Shown here: positions 62,471-64,000 of the stretch, piece after piece
Layout: each line of letters starts with the position of its first letter
How positions within the stretch are numbered: the stretch's first letter is position 1
DNA from: Aciduricibacillus chroicocephali
Lineage (GTDB): Bacteria > Bacillota > Bacilli > Bacillales > Amphibacillaceae
Direction: 5' to 3'
NCBI RefSeq assembly: GCF_030762805.1
Contig: NZ_CP129113.1
Coordinates: 2,370,001 to 2,434,000 of the forward strand
Length of the DNA: 64,000 nt
Made by a program: the position numbers and the translations under genes
Notes under the pieces: generated by a model
What the model saw: only the letters and a program-made list of their open reading frames with translations
Databases searched by the model: none
What the model was told of the DNA's origin: nothing

Positions 62471-63442
62471 TCAGCTCGCCTCCTTCTTGCTTTTGGCAGC
62501 TTTTTTGTCCTGTCGATTGCGCTTAAATCGATAAAGCACGCGATGGTCGATAATTCCCTGTGGACGGAATGCCATCATGACGACGAGCAGGATTCCGTAA
62601 ATCATGTAACGGTATTCTGCAATGCCTCGCAGGAATTCTGGAACGGCTGTGAGGAATGTTGCACCGAATACTGGCCCCCATACAACTTCACTTCCACCGA
62701 ATACGGCATAGATAAGAATGTCGATTGCACGATGATAATCAAAGTCAGACGGGCTGATATAACCTGTCACGTGCGCGTATATGGCACCCGCAAAGCCGGC
62801 AGCCATCGCCCCCTGTACAAAAGCGAGCACTTTGTAATACGTAATGTTGATCCCCATTGCTTCAGCAGCACGTTCATCCATCTTGATTGCCGCGAATGCA
62901 CGGCCGACACGTGAATGGTTTTGTCTTCTGAAGAAGATGAAGATGACGATTGCGATAACGAGTAGAAGCAGGAAAACGAGCAAACTGCCGAGTGCGTTTG
63001 AGCGCAAGCCGAACTGCGAAGCTTCAATACCCATGTTACGCAATGAATCTGTCAATTCGCGACCCAAATTTGGGATGCCGGAAAGACCGACTGCCCCCAT
63101 CGTCACACTATCCCAGTTGACGAAAATGACACGCATTACCTCACCGAATCCCAGTGTTGCGATTGCGAGGTAAACCCCTTGCAGACGCAAAGTTGGAATT
63201 CCGATAATGAGACCGAAGATCCCTGCAAGCAAAGTACCCGCAATAATACCGACGAGAAGCGGCATTTCATACGTATACGTTAGAATACCGGATGCATAGG
63301 CTCCGATTGCCATGAAACCAGCGTGACCGAGTGAGAGCTGGCCTGTTGACAGTGTCACGTACATGCCGAGACCGAGAATAATGTTGATCAGAATGAATGT
63401 CAGTACTTGTAAATAATATGGATTAACGAGTTCCTGTAACAT
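62471..63442 (-). CDS. livM: branched-chain amino-acid ABC transporter permease LivM
   Basis: A 323-residue membrane permease with about ten helices. Seen: LGMYVTLSTGQLSLGHAGFMAIGAYASG (typical of LivM), IGIPTLRLQGVYLAIATLGFGE, and GRAFAAIKMDERAAEAMGINITYYK (the loop that contacts the ATPases). The C-terminus is Lys-rich. The start lies seven bases after the livH stop. Confidence 0.92.
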   Translation of the reverse strand: MLQELVNPYYLQVLTFILINIILGLGMYVTLSTGQLSLGHAGFMAIGAYASGILTYTYEMPLLVGIIAGTLLAGIFGLIIGIPTLRLQGVYLAIATLGFGEVMRVIFVNWDSVTMGAVGLSGIPNLGRELTDSLRNMGIEASQFGLRSNALGSLLVFLLLLVIAIVIFIFFRRQNHSRVGRAFAAIKMDERAAEAMGINITYYKVLAFVQGAMAAGFAGAIYAHVTGYISPSDFDYHRAIDILIYAVFGGSEVVWGPVFGATFLTAVPEFLRGIAEYRYMIYGILLVVMMAFRPQGIIDHRVLYRFKRNRQDKKAAKSKKEAS

Positions 63443-63449
63443 TTTTCAA

Positions 63450-64000
63450 TCACCGCCTTGCTTCCGTTGATGAGCCAAAGATGCCTTGCGGGCGGACGAG
63501 CAGGATAACGATAATTGCCATAAATGCAATCGCATCACGGTAGCCCGATTCGCCGAACATAACGACGAGTGTTTCTGAAAGGCCGAGAATGAGACCGCCG
63601 GCCATAGCGCCGCGGACATTGCCCATACCGCCAAGGATAATGATTGCGAGTCCTTTTAGCCCCATGGAGAGTCCCATCTGCGGTGTAACCGAGTTGAATG
63701 CCATACCGACTAGAATACCGGCGATTCCACCCATTACAGAAGCAATGATAACTGTCATTGTAATCATTTTCTTCGTGTTAACTCCAAGCAGGCTGGCAGC
63801 ATCCAAATCTTCTGCACTGGCACGTAGAGCACGTCCTGCCTTTGTTTTTGAAAGCCAGAAAGAAAGTCCAATCATAAGTAGTACTGCAATTATAAAAATG
63901 ACGATTTGCACTGCATATATTGTAATGCTCCCAACCTGGAAGCTTACTTCTGAGAAAGATGTGCGGAAAGGCTTATTGCCTGCTCCGAACAATTGATGTG
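63450..64000 (-). CDS. livH: branched-chain amino-acid ABC transporter permease LivH, 5' part outside the window
   Basis: The frame reaches the right edge, so the N-terminus is missing. The visible C-terminal part (about 183 residues) has several membrane helices, with GRALRASAEDLDAASLLGVNTKKM (the EAA-type loop) and GLKGLAIIILGGMGNVRGAMAGG, and ends LVRPQGIFGSSTEARR. The family is LivH, the partner of LivM. The substrate-binding lipoprotein (livJ/K) is not in the window. Confidence 0.9.
   Translation of the reverse strand, partial: HQLFGAGNKPFRTSFSEVSFQVGSITIYAVQIVIFIIAVLLMIGLSFWLSKTKAGRALRASAEDLDAASLLGVNTKKMITMTVIIASVMGGIAGILVGMAFNSVTPQMGLSMGLKGLAIIILGGMGNVRGAMAGGLILGLSETLVVMFGESGYRDAIAFMAIIVILLVRPQGIFGSSTEARR

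Overview
The window looks like chromosome from a low-GC, endospore-forming Bacillaceae (Firmicutes). The evidence is strong AGGAGG-type ribosome sites, sigma-A promoters, a small acid-soluble spore protein gene (sspP), and several S-layer homology (SLH) proteins next to SecA2, SlaP and CsaB. The genus cannot be fixed from the sequence alone.

Layout. 1-4863: an SLH protein cut by the left edge, an SLH-CAP protein, and two unrecognised genes. 5067-10875: a TPR-like membrane protein, an AarF/UbiB-type kinase, a frameshifted SH3 protein, a KGG-repeat stress protein, a YpzI-like/sspP spore pair, pdxK and a hypothetical. 10967-15932: a cell-wall-polymer block with a UDP-ManNAc dehydrogenase-type enzyme, two glycosyltransferases and a CsaB paralogue. 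16219-21364: a chemoreceptor, a secreted beta-helix protein and small proteins. 21482-26573: a tightly coupled metK-speA-speD-speE-speB operon behind a sigma-A promoter and an S-box-like transcription-attenuating leader. 26852-30475: a molybdopterin formate dehydrogenase with a DUF1641 partner and a small zinc-ribbon protein. 30698-32812: a subtilisin with C-terminal SLH-like repeats. 32994-38919: a six-gene operon resembling the mycobacterial decaprenylphosphoryl-arabinose pathway (UbiA-type DPPR synthase, DprE1, DprE2), plus a flippase-like protein, a divergent PAP2 protein and a GT-C glycosyltransferase. 38970-50006: SLH and other surface genes, including the probable main S-layer gene, an SLH-anchored phosphodiester glycosidase and two decayed SLH genes. 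50787-60767: surface assembly (CapD/WbpM-type dehydratase, MurJ-type flippase, CsaB, SecA2, SlaP, O-antigen-ligase-like protein). 60991-64000: a branched-chain amino-acid ABC transporter (livF, livG, livM, partial livH).

How it fits together. Most of the window serves the cell surface. CsaB-type enzymes pyruvylate the wall polymer that SLH domains bind, SecA2 and SlaP export and assemble S-layer proteins, and the dehydratase, dehydrogenase, glycosyltransferases, flippase and ligase make the polymer. The DprE1/DprE2 operon could add a polyprenyl-linked pentose donor and a transferase, so pentofuranosylation of the S-layer or wall polymer is the most interesting testable idea here. The metK-spe operon makes S-adenosylmethionine and converts it with arginine to spermidine.

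Limits. Families are assigned by recognition of motifs and general resemblance. No database search, structure prediction or RNA covariance search was run.
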